A DNA stretch of 64,000 nt from Monarcha castaneiventris obscurior (lineage: Eukaryota; Chordata; Aves; Passeriformes; Monarchidae). The translations under genes and the position numbers were made by a program. Location of the stretch: positions 2,197,501 through 2,261,500 of the forward strand of contig JAMPIT010000476.1 of assembly GCA_026261815.1 (NCBI GenBank). The letters are read 5' to 3'. Under the pieces are notes generated by a model that searched no databases, was not told the DNA's origin, and saw only the letters and a list, made by a program, of their open reading frames with translations. This document shows positions 51,300 to 62,499 of the stretch, piece after piece (the first letter of the stretch is position 1; every line of letters begins with the position of its first letter).

Positions 51300-54200
51300 A
51301 GCACTGAAGGGAAAAAAAGAGTAAAATAATTTGGAGGATTCAGAGGATTCAGCTTACTTGAAGTAAGAGATTTTTCTAATGACGTGTTATTTAATTTAAT
51401 GGCAAAATTCTTCAGAGACGCTCAAGAGAGGCCTTTGGAAACTAGCTATTAGAGTGTCTGATCCCAAAAAATGGGTTTCCCTGTTACTTTTCTTAGGAAA
51501 TAAAGTAAAAAAGCCCACAAATTTTAAAACTCTTAATCTGTAAAATTGTTTCTTCACTGATGCTATTCATTACTTCATTTTTTAGTTTTTCTAAAGACCA
51601 GAAAGTCCAATAGACTAAGACTGATTTTCACTTTCAGCAGATCCAGATAAAGAAATCAAGAAAATTTAGTCAAAAAGCTCCAGATTTCACCAGAATTCAG
51701 CAGTCCATGTTAGAAATATGATTAACTTAGACAGTTTGAATAGGTTCAAGAACACAAACATGCTTTTAAGCTCACCAGTTTTAATTTTTCCATGTTATAG
51801 TACAAGGAGATAAAAAGATCTCAGGTTCTGGATGTTATTTAAAAAAGATCTGGGCACTACAAATCATATAGTCTTTTAATGGTACTATTTTAGAGGTAAA
51901 TTGTGACTTGAAGAGCTTCTCAGTTTTGATCCATCCACAACCACGTATTACTATGTAGTTGCTGTCATGTTAGTGCTCTGTTCCAGGCTAAAAAGAGAAG
52001 AAATTGATTCATTCCAGTGAATTCTAACATTATTGTAAGTTTAAAACAATTCTGGACAGATAAACTATTTCTACTAGATCATAATGAACTAACTTCTTAA
52101 TTTAGTCCAGCCAGATTCATAAAAAATCCCATATCCATCCAAGGGTTTGATTAAGAAATGTTTGACAAAATGGGATAGGTAATTACTTCAGCTAATGTAG
52201 TTACAGCTCATCTATGTAACTTTATATATAAGAAGCATGGCACCTTGAAATTATAAAGCAGAAAGAAAGCAGTAATATCAGTCTGTGAGACTGACAGACG
52301 GACCCTCGAAGCTGCAGCATTTTATATCAAATATGCTAGCAGGCACATAAAAGGCACAAAATCCTGTTCTTGTATTTTCAGTGTCCATTTAACTTCCTTT
52401 TCTGTAGCCCACTCTTTCTCATAAAGTAAAAGATATTCTTCTGGAAAGCCAGAAAAGAAAAGGAGAAGCATTTTCTAACACTTGTGGCTGCAGCCCAAGC
52501 AGTAACAATACAAGTTTCTTGGCAGATAAAAATAACTCACCTCCAAGCTGCCAAGTTGGTTACTTTCTAAACTGATCTCAGCTTTCCCTACTGACAGTAC
52601 ATGCATGGCTCCTTATTGTGATGGGATATGTATTTGTTTGGTAAAGGAAATTATCATCCATGAACTAAACAGAAGCCATCAGCCTGCATTTCTCTCTAAG
52701 ATACAGTAGTAATCAGTGCTTTCAGCTTTCCTGAGGTTGCCTTTCATTTTACTGATTTCAGGACACTTTTATTTTGCTAGATAATAATTCCTGAAAAATT
52801 CTTGTTACAGGTTGTTCTTTATAGCGTCTCAGTTCTGGGATCAAGATGCATGTGGCAAAGCAAGCTACTTGATCATTTACTCTATGGTAGGTCCATAATA
52901 TGAGGTATTCCTCAAACAAAATGGTGAAATAAGAATTCATAGGATGTTTAATAAAAAAACATCATCTCTTCCAGAGACTGCTTGTATTTGCAACTTAATA
53001 ACCATTTCTTAGCTTGTTCTTTCCCTTATTATTTACTTGCTATAGGCAGCGTTCTCGCAGATTCAAAACGCTCTGTATCTGTTCAGCCTCAAAAATCTGT
53101 ACTGAAGTGTGCGACTGAGGTGCAAAAGGGATGCATATATGACTTTTATTATCTTGCAGTAAAATTATTATTAGCAGTGTTTTTATTCTCTGTTAAAGCC
53201 AAACTTGAAAAGAGAGAAAGCTGGAAAATAACACTGATTTTCGTCAAGCTGGAGATGCCCTTCCGTCTAGCCCTCTACTCCTAGCAGCAGCAAATACCAG
53301 AAATTTCAAAAGGTGCTTTTTTGCAGTCACATTTCCAAAAACAGAAGCATACTTGAACCAGAAATGAGTACAGCTAAAAAAATGCTATCATTTCTAATAT
53401 TAATCATGTTAGTTAAAATTAGAATTGTCTGTATTTTATATTGTTTCTTGTGATAAAATCCATCTGCAGAGGGGAACACCTTACAGCAACATGCAAGCCA
53501 GAAATTCAGTGATTACCATAGATTTCTTTTTCTGGATATTGCAAGAAAAGCTGGCAAAACAATCTGTACACTTAGATGCATCAAGCACTACAGTTGGGTT
53601 GTTTTTGTCAAAGCTATGAAAAGAAAAAAATAAACCATACAAATGTACAAACTTCTAACATAAAACCTACTCCAGAAAAATGTTTTACGGTAAAGGGATA
53701 TCAGAACAAAAATTATGACAACTGCCTTTGCTAGGATGTGGAAGCACGGAGAGTTGCTTCCTGTAGGTTTGAATGACTTAAATAAATATGAAAGTACTGG
53801 TTATCTGAAGGCAAGACAAGGATGTGTGTATAGGTATGTGTCGAGATAAGTCTGTGTCAAGTGAGAAGCTCAAAAGAATTGTTCAACACTGCAGAATAAC
53901 TGAATGAAGTCTCTGACACTATAGGAGCTTCTGGAAATTCCAGTAGTATAATTTGTGTCCTGCATTTGGCTGAAGGAGGAAGAAATATTTTGAAGTCAAT
54001 TTAATGCATGTGCCAGGTGCTCGGATTAGCAGCTCTGAAGGATGAACTCCAAAGCACAGAGCAGCATTGCTGTCCCATACATTCTATCTCATTCTGAAGG
54101 TTATGATTTCTTTAGAGACAAGAGGGTAATTTAATCTCCATGTTCATTCAGCCCCTGGCTGAAAGCCCACGGAACCGGAGAGAGAATATTTCACCAATTG

Positions 54201-56540
54201 CAGTGGGCTGCAGTGTCATCCTTCTGTCACTTGACCCAGTCCTGCAAGCCAGTTCTCTGGTGAATAATTCTGAGTGAGATGTTCTAGGACTGCACAGTTT
54301 GACTTCATTTGCAAGACCAGAACAGCAAAGAAATGCTATGTCTAGACATGGATATGTATCCACTAAAAAGACCCCCAAGACATTTCTCACTCACAACAAT
54401 ACTGAAAACCTACCTTTGCCTTTCGTTCTCTCAAGCCTTGTCTGAAATGTTTCCTTTTTTTCTTTCTCAGATAATGCTGCCCTTTCAACATGTTTGCTTT
54501 CTTAATGCAGGAGATAGTTCTGTATCTCTGAAAAAATTTGGATTGTCTAATGCCACTTGTCGGGTCAGTCAGAGCACTATGTGCAGGACTGTCTCCCAGC
54601 AAACCTAAGTGTTGTTACGAAAAATCAAACCTTAATGTCTCAATCAGACACCGAGAAATAACATTTTCCTGGTTTTGTTTTAGATTTTGCCAGTATTTCA
54701 CCAGGATTATTTAATTAACGTATTTTTCTAATATACATTAGGTGAAAAATGCAGCACATGGACAGATACCTAGACTAAAAATATCTCTGTTAAGTATTAA
54801 ATTGGGGGGAGAGATATCCAACTTATTGAAGAATGCAGTGATTTACAAAAGAAAAATTACAGTGCATAGGTTTTTTTCTTGGTCCTAAGCACCACCAAGT
54901 TCTTTACTGATTGGAATAATTAATGGTTGTATATATTTTCCTAAGGACAATGAGAGGAAACCACATTGTGGCTGTGACACGGATAATTGCTTTCCTACAT
55001 TTACTTACTTTCTGCGGTAATAAATGCACATAAGGCTCAGCTTAAGAATTGCACAATATACTTAAATTTCTGATCAAGCTGATTTGAATTAAGTCCACCA
55101 TGCTAACCTTTTTCAATAGAACTTTACAACATACTATAAAACTGTTGTTTAAACAATGCTTCCCATAATTACCACCAATAAATGATACCTTTTTATTGCC
55201 ATTAGAACACTCTTAGTTACCGGTTTCCAGAGATTGCTGCAGTAACCTGTACATAACTTTGTGTTATGTAGTTAATAATTGTATGGTTTTCTTTTTAGAA
55301 TTCTGAAACTGGAAAGGTTTAAGAAAACATGCAAAATGCTGAGGATACACGTAAGTGAAATATTTAATGTCCATCATTCATAAAAGTTACATTGTTTACA
55401 TAGGGTTCATTAGTATATAATAAAAATGTCATCTTAATGAAAGATTTTCTGGCAAGTCTTTTATATGTTAATTTGTTTAACATATGCTTTGGCTATACAG
55501 CTAAATAGGAATATATTTTAAAAAATCTTTCTGCAAATAGTTGCTTAACAGTTACAAAACCTCATTACTAAGAATTGGCGATTGTTACACTTGCTTGTTG
55601 GCTTGTAAAAATCATCTGGGATTTGGACTGGGAATCTTAGGACCAGCTTTATGTAGCAAACTTGCTCATTGCATAGTGACCATGTAAACAGCTCAGGGAC
55701 CCACAAATTATATCTTTGTACTCTAAAGTCACTGAGGATTTTACACACTGTACTGCTCATGTTTTCTTATATTGATGAATAATTTGGGGATTGTTTTATT
55801 GTCGATGCTGATGGGAATTTCTTTTTAAAACATGTCAATTTTATACAAGAAGTTAAAAAATTTAAAAATTAACACCAAAGGAAATAATTTTACACTGTGC
55901 AATAGTATTGCTACCTCATTCTTTTTGATTTTAGATATATATATAGCATATTAGAACTGCACTGTACTGCTTCCTTTCAAAAGAAAAGTTTAAATTAGTT
56001 GGAACAATTAGCTATGTGTTTACATAAAGTTAACTATGTTTGCATCAAATAAAATGTTTATTAATGAAAGGTATTATACAAGAAACATCAAAGAGAAATT
56101 CATCATACAGAAATGTACACTATATGTGACAGATGGATAAGTGCATGCAGAGTTGTCTCATTTAAAAAAAAATAATTCGGAAACAATAGTACTAAAGTTA
56201 CTGGGTTTTGATTCCTATGATCTCAGATGAGTGAAAAGTTCTTGAATTTACAAAAATCCATTTAACAGATATGACTAGTACACATTAGCAAGCAAGTGGA
56301 ATGAATGCACTCAGATTTTATTTTACAAGTACTTGTGCTTGACAAATGTGATTTTTTTTTTAAAAAAGAAAAGGTTTCTTCGAATATGGGCTGGGTAGAT
56401 TGCTGCCAGGTTGCTCTGGTTTTATACATAGTTTCTCTAAATTTGTTTTTGATACCACACAATTTGTTGAAGCCTTCAGTTCTGTTAATTAGACACCATA
56501 AAATAACATATGTTTTGTTAACATTCAGGAAATGACATCG
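51300..56540. other. Intergenic DNA or distal LHX9 3' region
   Basis: AT-rich unique sequence. The part nearest LHX9 (about 54900-56540) could be an extended 3' UTR of the alternative LHX9 transcript. I see A/T-rich words but no decisive border. The stretch 54000-54300 is less AT-rich and non-repetitive. No coding exon, RNA gene or transposon was recognised. Confidence 0.45.
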
Positions 56541-56545
56541 AGTCT

Positions 56546-56557
56546 TTTATTTTTATT
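56546..56557 (-). terminator. LHX9: Tandem AATAAA signals for the LHX9 alternative 3' exon
   Basis: Two adjacent AATAAA hexamers on the minus strand (56557-56552 and 56551-56546) lie about 106 bases after the alternative stop codon. They would give a compact terminal exon. The downstream GU-rich element is not obvious, and later signals are possible. Confidence 0.4.
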
Positions 56558-56662
56558 TTTTGGCTCAATAGATTTTTAAATGTATGATTATCATAACCTA
56601 ATATTGTCTTTGTCTTCACTGCAGTGGATTTCCGATCAAACTTTTCCCCTTCTTTTAATACT

Positions 56663-56719
56663 TTAGGGAATTTTCAAACGTCGGGATGTTTGGCTGTAAT
56701 GCCCCATGATTTGTTCTCC
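56663..56719 (-). CDS. LHX9: LHX9 alternative terminal exon (alpha isoform tail)
   Basis: This encodes the 18-residue tail GEQIMGHYSQTSRRLKIP followed by TAA (56665-56663). I recall the mammalian LHX9 alpha (truncated homeodomain) isoform ending in nearly the same peptide, with L for M at residue 5. The acceptor TTTCTTTCAG/GGAGAA is pyrimidine-rich and the exon starts at phase 0, matching the phase-0 donor at 61217-61216 that ends homeodomain residue 46. Joining to that donor replaces helix 3 and the whole C-terminus, so the product keeps the LIM domains but should not bind DNA through its homeodomain. Such an isoform could compete for LDB-type cofactors; that role is family knowledge and inference. 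The exon lies 3.3 kb beyond the canonical last-exon acceptor, so its use needs skipping of that exon and of its poly(A) sites. Confidence 0.88.
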   Translation of the reverse strand, partial: GEQIMGHYSQTSRRLKIP

Positions 56720-57233
56720 CTGAAAGAAATCATAGTGACAATTTATTAAACTACAGAGCAACCTGGCTTTTCAGGGTCTGCAATTCTATTTTGTGCTCAA
56801 TATACCTAGCATTAAATCTGGATTCATTTCATCATACTATTTAGGTTATATTTGTCATGCAATTACTTTAGCTCCTAGTTTTCTGGCTTTTTTAGAGGGC
56901 TAAGACAGGGTTTCAGTATCAAATCAGTGGGGCATTACTTTGCATGTTCAAAAAAGAAGGTTAAAAGGCTAAAATCTAAATTGCACCAGCAGTAGCATAT
57001 ACATTGAATATGAAGAAATTGAAAACCTAAGAAGGAACCGTACTTTAAAATATTTTAAAGGCCGTGTTTCTGTGTTTAATACCAATTGTTCATAGGTACC
57101 GTAAAAGCAAAGAGACACACGGGTACATGTAGACCTTAAATTTTTAAAAAGAAACAAAAGAAAAAAACCCCAAACCAAAAAAAAAACCCAACAAAAAACT
57201 GATGGGAAATAAAACTCCTTAGATTCAAAATGG

Positions 57234-57239
57234 TTTATT
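57234..57239 (-). terminator. LHX9: Candidate distal poly(A) signal of canonical LHX9 mRNA
   Basis: AATAAA on the minus strand, about 2.6 kb after the canonical stop and about 500 bases before the alternative exon acceptor. Cleavage near 57215 would make a 2.6 kb 3' UTR. Several other AATAAA hexamers lie nearer the stop (for example near 59578 and 59239), so actual usage is uncertain. Confidence 0.4.
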
Positions 57240-59683
57240 CACACAAATTTAATAGGATATATCACAATTGTTTGGTCCATAAATATTTAGGGGAAATAGT
57301 TTCTATACAATGCATTTATCAATAAACAAAGAAACATGGACAATTTTGCTAGACCACTTACTGTACTATAAACACGAAGCTCAATATATAAGATTATTGG
57401 ATTTATCAACTATATCTGAAAGAGTGCACAACTGCTTTCTATGACATGTTTGTCCCCTCTAACAGGATACACCATAAAAAGAGTTTCAGAAATAAGAGGT
57501 AAAACAGTACAAAACTAGTGAGGTGTCAAAAGGGCTTAAAACAGTTAATTTAACAAACAACACATATATCCTGATTTTTCACAAACTTACTCCCAAGGTA
57601 TATCATAAGGCACATAGTAGAACTGAGTTTTAATTAGTCTACTTAATAAAGTAGATCTCTAGTACCATATATTGTTCTGTCAAAGAACAAAATTTATAAG
57701 TATCAATATTTTTACCTGTAAAAGTGTATTAATAAAGATCTCAGCCTTACCAAGGTCTTTTGGTCTGGTTAGTGGTAAATGCCCATAAGGTAATAGAAAT
57801 AGGAAAAGTCAGGATTCAATATCCGTAGAAGATGATAACCATACTTGCTAAATATATAATGGCAAACACACCTTTCTTCTATTACAGTGTTAACATCTCT
57901 TCCGTCATCTTTTTTAAAAATAAGCTACTTTTCTGTGCTAATTTTCTAAAAACCCTGAGCAAAAATTACAATAATGCACTTTAATGTGGGCAGTGAACTG
58001 TCAATATGTAACCACACATTTATACAGCCAAAAAGGACACCTTTAAAATATATTAAATAGCCACTTTGACCACCAAAAAGAGATTTGATGGTGTCTAAAA
58101 AGTGGGGTATATGTGCAAAGTTATTCTTAACAATCCACTAAAAGCAAGACATAGATCTTGACTGGTTTTTGTTCGTTTTTGTTTCTGAGACTCTCCACAA
58201 TCTAATTGGTGTTCAACTACAATAAAAGGATACAAATGAACATTCACCACTGCCCAGACCATTCAGACTTTTAGCTTAAATAAAACTAAAAAAAGAAAGA
58301 TCACTATTGTAAACTAAGAAATGTATTCAGATCAGCATCCACAAGGCTTCTGAGTTTATCGGCTTTGAAGTTATTCACTGCCAATTCCTGGTTTTGTAAG
58401 ATTTTTGCTAACATTTTTTTCTTTTATAAAAGTTTAAAAAGTTAAAGTATACATTAGAGATATTAATGAACTAAAGATTTTAAGTCCCTGTGTTAAACAA
58501 AGTGTCTGATACAATCTCAGGAAACATCTAAAGTAAATTCAAGATAGTAATGAATAAATTGTACTGAAATTTTTTTCCTTAACATCTTAATAAATTATAT
58601 TTTGCTTATTTCCATTTTCCCTGAAAAAAAAAAAGAGTAGGATTTATCAAAAGTTCATTTGAATAGTATCCATGCATACACCTTCTTGAAAATTATTTTT
58701 GTGCTCACTAAAGTAACTGGGCAACCTCCTGTTTGCTTTAAAGGTAGGGCATCGAAGCCATGTAGCAAACTGCAATTTTTATCTTTTTTAATTCCAAAAC
58801 TTCAGAGCTGCTTGACAGACAAAAATTAAAACCCCTTCCTAGGCAACATTTCAGATCAGTAGGACTCTCCACTTGCATTGTTACTTTGCTATTGTTACTT
58901 TAATGGCGTCCTTATAGGGGTGAGCTCACTCTGGAGGGTTTTTCCCAGATCTTGCCTCCTCAGTGTGCGGGGCACAAATTCGGAGGCCAATGGCCTGGTC
59001 CTGCCATCCTCACCCACACGTGCTCTCATCACTGGGTCTCTCTCCAAGTCCTCCATCCAGGCATGGCTTTCAGTGGTGGCCAAGGACGTCCCAGCTGGGT
59101 GAAGAACTGGCAGAGGAGCGTTTAGCTATCCCAGTGAGACTCCCCAGTGCTCAGGGAGGAGCAGGCTTGTGACTAATGCATTAAGGAAAGAGCACTGCTA
59201 CTTCCAGTCTGTTTCCAGGATTAGTTTAATTCCTTTTGTATTTATTTTTCAACATTTAAAAAATAAATCGTACAAAACTTTCGGATGCATTATAAAAATA
59301 AAATTAAATTTGGGGTTCTCAAATGCTGTAAGTGAACATACAATCGTGAAGCAGCATTCTTTTGCCTGTAATTAAAATGGTTTTTATCTGGTTATCAAGG
59401 AGGAATAGAATCTTCTTTTTTGGGGGGGTGGGGTAACAACCAATTTTTTTCAAGGTTCTGGAAATAAGTAACATACAATTTTAAGAGGCACTTATTAGAA
59501 TGATTCATAACCTTCACTTCAGTCATTTGATAAATTTAAAGAATTTGAGTACAATTTAACAACAATAAATGTTCATTTATTATAGCAACATGTTACTTCA
59601 AACTCATTTGCCAGGTGGCTGCAGATGCTACACATCGAGCTGTTTCTTTTCCCAAATATTTTGTGGGTTTGTTTGTTGTTTTC

Positions 59684-59757
59684 TTTTTTTTTTTTTTAAA
59701 AAAAAAAGGCTTGAAAATAATAATAATAATTATAATAATTATAATAATAATAATAAT
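59684..59757. repeat. T14A10 palindrome followed by imperfect (AAT)n
   Basis: A run of 14 T (59684-59697) meets a run of 10 A (59698-59707) directly, forming a self-complementary A/T cruciform-like sequence. An interrupted AAT/ATT repeat follows at 59714-59757. It lies 40-110 bases after the LHX9 stop codon, inside the 3' UTR. Confidence 0.9.
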
Positions 59758-59795
59758 GAAGAGTAAGAATTAAAAAAAAAAATAATAATGAAATG

Positions 59796-60053
59796 TTAGA
59801 AAAGGTTCGTTAAGGTAGTTTGTGAGGGGCTCCCGGATTCGTGGCTGTCCAAGTTAGAGGTCACTGATGTCACTACAGTGATAGTGGGATTGGTCAGGTC
59901 TGTTAAAGTGGTCGCAGTGCCGGGTGGAGTGAGTGCGCCGCTGTCTGCTGAGGGCGGTGCCGGGAGCGCGGTGCCGTCAGCTTTATCGACACCCCCATTC
60001 TCCTGCCGCAAAAGGTTCCTTCTGAATTTGGCTCTTGCGTTTTGAAACCAAAC
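59796..60053 (-). CDS. LHX9: LHX9 canonical last exon: homeodomain helix 3 and C-terminus
   Basis: LHX9 is a LIM-homeodomain transcription factor used in gonad, limb, forebrain and spinal interneuron development. This exon encodes 85 residues and the stop. It starts VWFQNARAKFRRNLLRQE, homeodomain residues 47 onward, with the invariant W48, F49, N51 and R53 present. It ends GSPSQTTLTNLF, the shared LHX2/LHX9 C-terminus. The central GVDKADGT and PAPPSADSGALTPPGT segments are of LHX9 type rather than LHX2 type, which makes the paralogue call firm. The acceptor is TTTGCAG/GTTTGG at phase 0. The intron sequence just before it is purine-rich, and a 16-base run of A (transcript sense) lies 54-69 bases upstream, so the pyrimidine tract is weak. 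The upstream open frame to 60182 is intron, not protein. Confidence 0.97.
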   Translation of the reverse strand, partial: VWFQNARAKFRRNLLRQENGGVDKADGTALPAPPSADSGALTPPGTATTLTDLTNPTITVVTSVTSNLDSHESGSPSQTTLTNLF

Positions 60054-61217
60054 CTGCAAACCAATCCCAACGGATTTCTTTACCGATGCTTGTTTTGCTT
60101 TGCTCATTTTTTTTTTTTTTTTGTCTTTGTTCTTGCTTTTTTTAAAGTCATTTTTGATGTTTGATTTTGCATGGCACATCACCTAAGTCATTCTAAAGCT
60201 TTTCTGCTACTGGTGGTACTGACCCTCTGTGTGCAGGCCCAGGGCTACAGGTGCTCACAGCCCTCAGAGAGCAGCCTCGAGAAAACTCTGCTCACTCAAG
60301 AAAGCAACTTTCTGGATGGCCATGTAGTGTTTCTGGGGTTGGGTAGCTTTGGGGTCAAGTCACATAAAGATTGAGGCAAAGGGTGAGTGAGCAGACTTTT
60401 GCCAAGGCTGAAAGTTTGCCTTGATTATTTGAAAAGGCTGAAGACAAAGGAGGGGTAATTACACCATCCCTGTCATACAGATTGTTGGTATGGGTCATCT
60501 AATCTTCCTGTTCTGTGAGGTTCACTGGCAGTGTTTTAGGTGACATGTAACACAGGCAAGGAATTGCCACTAATAGATTCTCCTTCTACCTCACTCGCTG
60601 CCCTTCTTTGGCACTGCATGTAATGCACACCTCGTTGTAACTTCACTGAGCTATCACACACCATATAGGGATTTTTAACATAATTTGCTAGGCCGTCCTT
60701 CACAGGGAGGTGCCTTTTGTCTATGTAGGCCCTTAAGAAAAACAGTTGTCGAACAAGCATTGAGAGGGGGAGCCAGCTGGTCCTGGAGGATCATATTGGT
60801 CAAAGCTTGCTTCAAACACATCGGGGATCTGCTTACTGAAGGGCCACATTAACTCCTTCAGGGGAGCCCAAAGGCTTCACCCATAAAATCAGTACATTTG
60901 CCACCTCTATCCTTAGTGCAGTCACCGCAGAGAGACCACCGACCCCAGGATATCTACTGGGTGGGTGGGCTCTGAAGACATTTTCCTCATGCTGAGGATG
61001 CAGCTGATCATAAACCACAGTTTGGTGTTTGGCTGCCTTGGGGCAGTAAGGCACACGTTTGGCACTCCTGCCACATAATACAATACCCCTCTGCACACCC
61101 ACTAGGGACACACCCAGAAAAAGTACTTTTCTATGTATATTGCTATTGTTACACAAAAGGGAAAGGCTATTGACTAGCAGGGGGAAATTCCATCAAGCCT
61201 GTGATGTGGCTTCTTAC
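60054..61217 (-). other. LHX9: LHX9 intron between the two homeodomain exons
   Basis: A 1.16 kb intron splits the homeodomain at residue 46/47, an intron position I know from other LIM-homeodomain genes. The donor is CAG/GTAAGA, near consensus. The sequence is non-repetitive and more GC-balanced than the flanks. The frames at 60536-60760 and 60833-61156 are not bounded by plausible splice signals with family content. Retention would add VRSHITGLMEFPPASQ and a stop after residue 46. Confidence 0.9.
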
Positions 61218-61420
61218 CTGCAGAACTCTCTTGGTCAGGCCTGTTTTCTGGGCAAGCTGCTTGAGGTCCTTGGCATCTGGATTGTGGTTGATAGCAAAGT
61301 AGGACTTCATGGTACGAAGCTGGTGGTGTTTGAAGGAGGTACGCATGCGCTTTGTTTTCTGGGATGGGGGATAAGGCTGCTGGTCTCTGTCCAGGTGATC
61401 TGCCTCGTTCTCATTACAAC
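61218..61420 (-). CDS. LHX9: LHX9 exon encoding linker and homeodomain helices 1-2
   Basis: This 203-base exon contributes two bases of a split codon and 67 residues. It begins CNENEADHLDRDQQPYPPSQ, the acidic linker after the second LIM domain. It then encodes KTKRMRTSFKHHQLRTMKSY and on through the homeodomain N-terminal arm, helix 1 and helix 2, ending KTGLTKRVLQ. The acceptor is ATTCAACAG/GTTGTA and the donor CAG/GTAAGA. It can splice to the canonical exon at 60053 or to the alternative exon at 56719 without a frame change. Exons for the LIM domains lie off the right edge. Residues match LHX9/LHX2; the next exon decides for LHX9. Confidence 0.97.
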
Positions 61421-61513
61421 CTGTTGAATAAACAAAGTGGAACAAGGAGTTAGGGGCCATGCATCATGTAGGATAGATCAATGAAGGTAAAAATCCCTAG
61501 TGACAGGGAGGGA

Positions 61514-61717
61514 GGCAGGAAGGCAGGAAGGCAGGAAGGCAGGAAGGAAGGAAGGAAGGAAGGAAGGAAGGAAGGAAGGAAGGAAGGAAGGAAGGAAGGA
61601 AGGAAGGAAGGAAGGAAGGAAGGAAGGAAGGAAGGAAGGAAGGAAGGAAGGAAGGAAGGAAGGAAGGAAGGAAGGAAGGAAGGAAGGAAGGAAGGAAGGA
61701 AGGAAGGAAGGAAGGAA
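61514..61717. repeat. (GGCAGGAA)4 then (GGAA)43 microsatellite
   Basis: Four 8-bp GGCAGGAA units (61514-61545) run straight into 43 uninterrupted GGAA units (61546-61717). In the LHX9 transcript the sense is (TTCC)n, starting about 94 bases upstream of the exon acceptor. Open frames on both strands through the tract are repeat artefacts. Confidence 0.98.
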
Positions 61718-62499
61718 GACAATACAAGGATAAGTACAGATGTGATAATTAAATGAGACCAAAAAAGATCTAGAACATTATAATTTCCTGTTCTTATCAC
61801 ATGCTATGACCCCCAGGCCTGTACCTATTAAGGGCAGACTTAGAAAGTTCTCTCTCCTTTGGCATTTATTTCAAACAAGTCTTTTCCCTGTGGTGATGGT
61901 TTTGCTTTGGGCGCTCAAAGAGTCATTTGAAATCTCATTCAGATTTTGAAATCTCACTCATTGAAACATTCTTAGCTTGAGAGAAGAGTAAAGGTCAAAC
62001 CAGTGTTTTGAATGTTCCTGAGCTTTTCCCCCAAATCACAAGCACCTATAAAGAGATGTACAGCAGGAAAGTTTGTTATGACAGTTCATCAAGAAAGCTG
62101 AGTTTTTTGCTTATAAAATAAATGCTTTTGGACTCTGCCTGGGAGTTTATATGAACTGCTCAAAGCCCTTCATCTGTAAAACATATCTAGGAAGCAGTTG
62201 CATCCAGACTTGATCCAGTCCCCCAGTCATAATCAGGAGTAGCTCTTAGCTGATACTGGTTTAGGACATTTCTGCAAGCAAGTAGCTAGGGGCCCAAAAC
62301 TTGAGAGTTTCTCTGCTTTCCCCAATTCAGTATTTCCAAAGTGTCCACAAAAGATAAGTTTGTTTCAGATTACACTTCTTTGGGTGTGAGCTGTACACAA
62401 GAGTTGCAGCTGTTTGGGGACAGTGGCACCATTACTTCATATTGGAGAAAGAAATTACAGTATTAGCAAAAAAAAAAAAAGTAAGAAATAAGTCTGTGC

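Larger units (their letters stand above)
57215..59795 (-). other. LHX9: LHX9 canonical 3' UTR (extent inferred)
   Basis: AT-rich sequence follows the canonical stop, with several AATAAA and AUUUA-type words on the transcribed strand. It contains a GC-richer island at 58915-59170 of different texture from the rest, and a T14A10 palindrome plus (AAT)n near the stop. The left end is inferred from the poly(A) signal at 57234-57239. No additional coding exon was recognised. Confidence 0.5.

Noticed and set aside
14345..56660. Search for microRNA genes such as the miR-181 cluster known near NEK7
   Set aside because: No miR-181 seed-containing hairpin was seen. As I recall, that cluster lies on the far side of NEK7, beyond the left edge.
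58895..59083. 62-codon frame in the LHX9 3' UTR with protein-like composition
   Set aside because: It starts at TTG rather than ATG, has no known homology to me, and lies in a GC-rich patch where chance frames are longer.
60054..60182. Lysine-rich N-terminal extension in frame with the LHX9 last exon
   Set aside because: It is intron: a CAG acceptor followed by homeodomain residue 47 starts at 60053, and the preceding exon supplies residues up to 46. The lysines come from the A-rich intron.
61450..61800. Frames translating to repeated SFLP or EGRK units
   Set aside because: They are translations of the (GGAA)n microsatellite in LHX9 intron 3.
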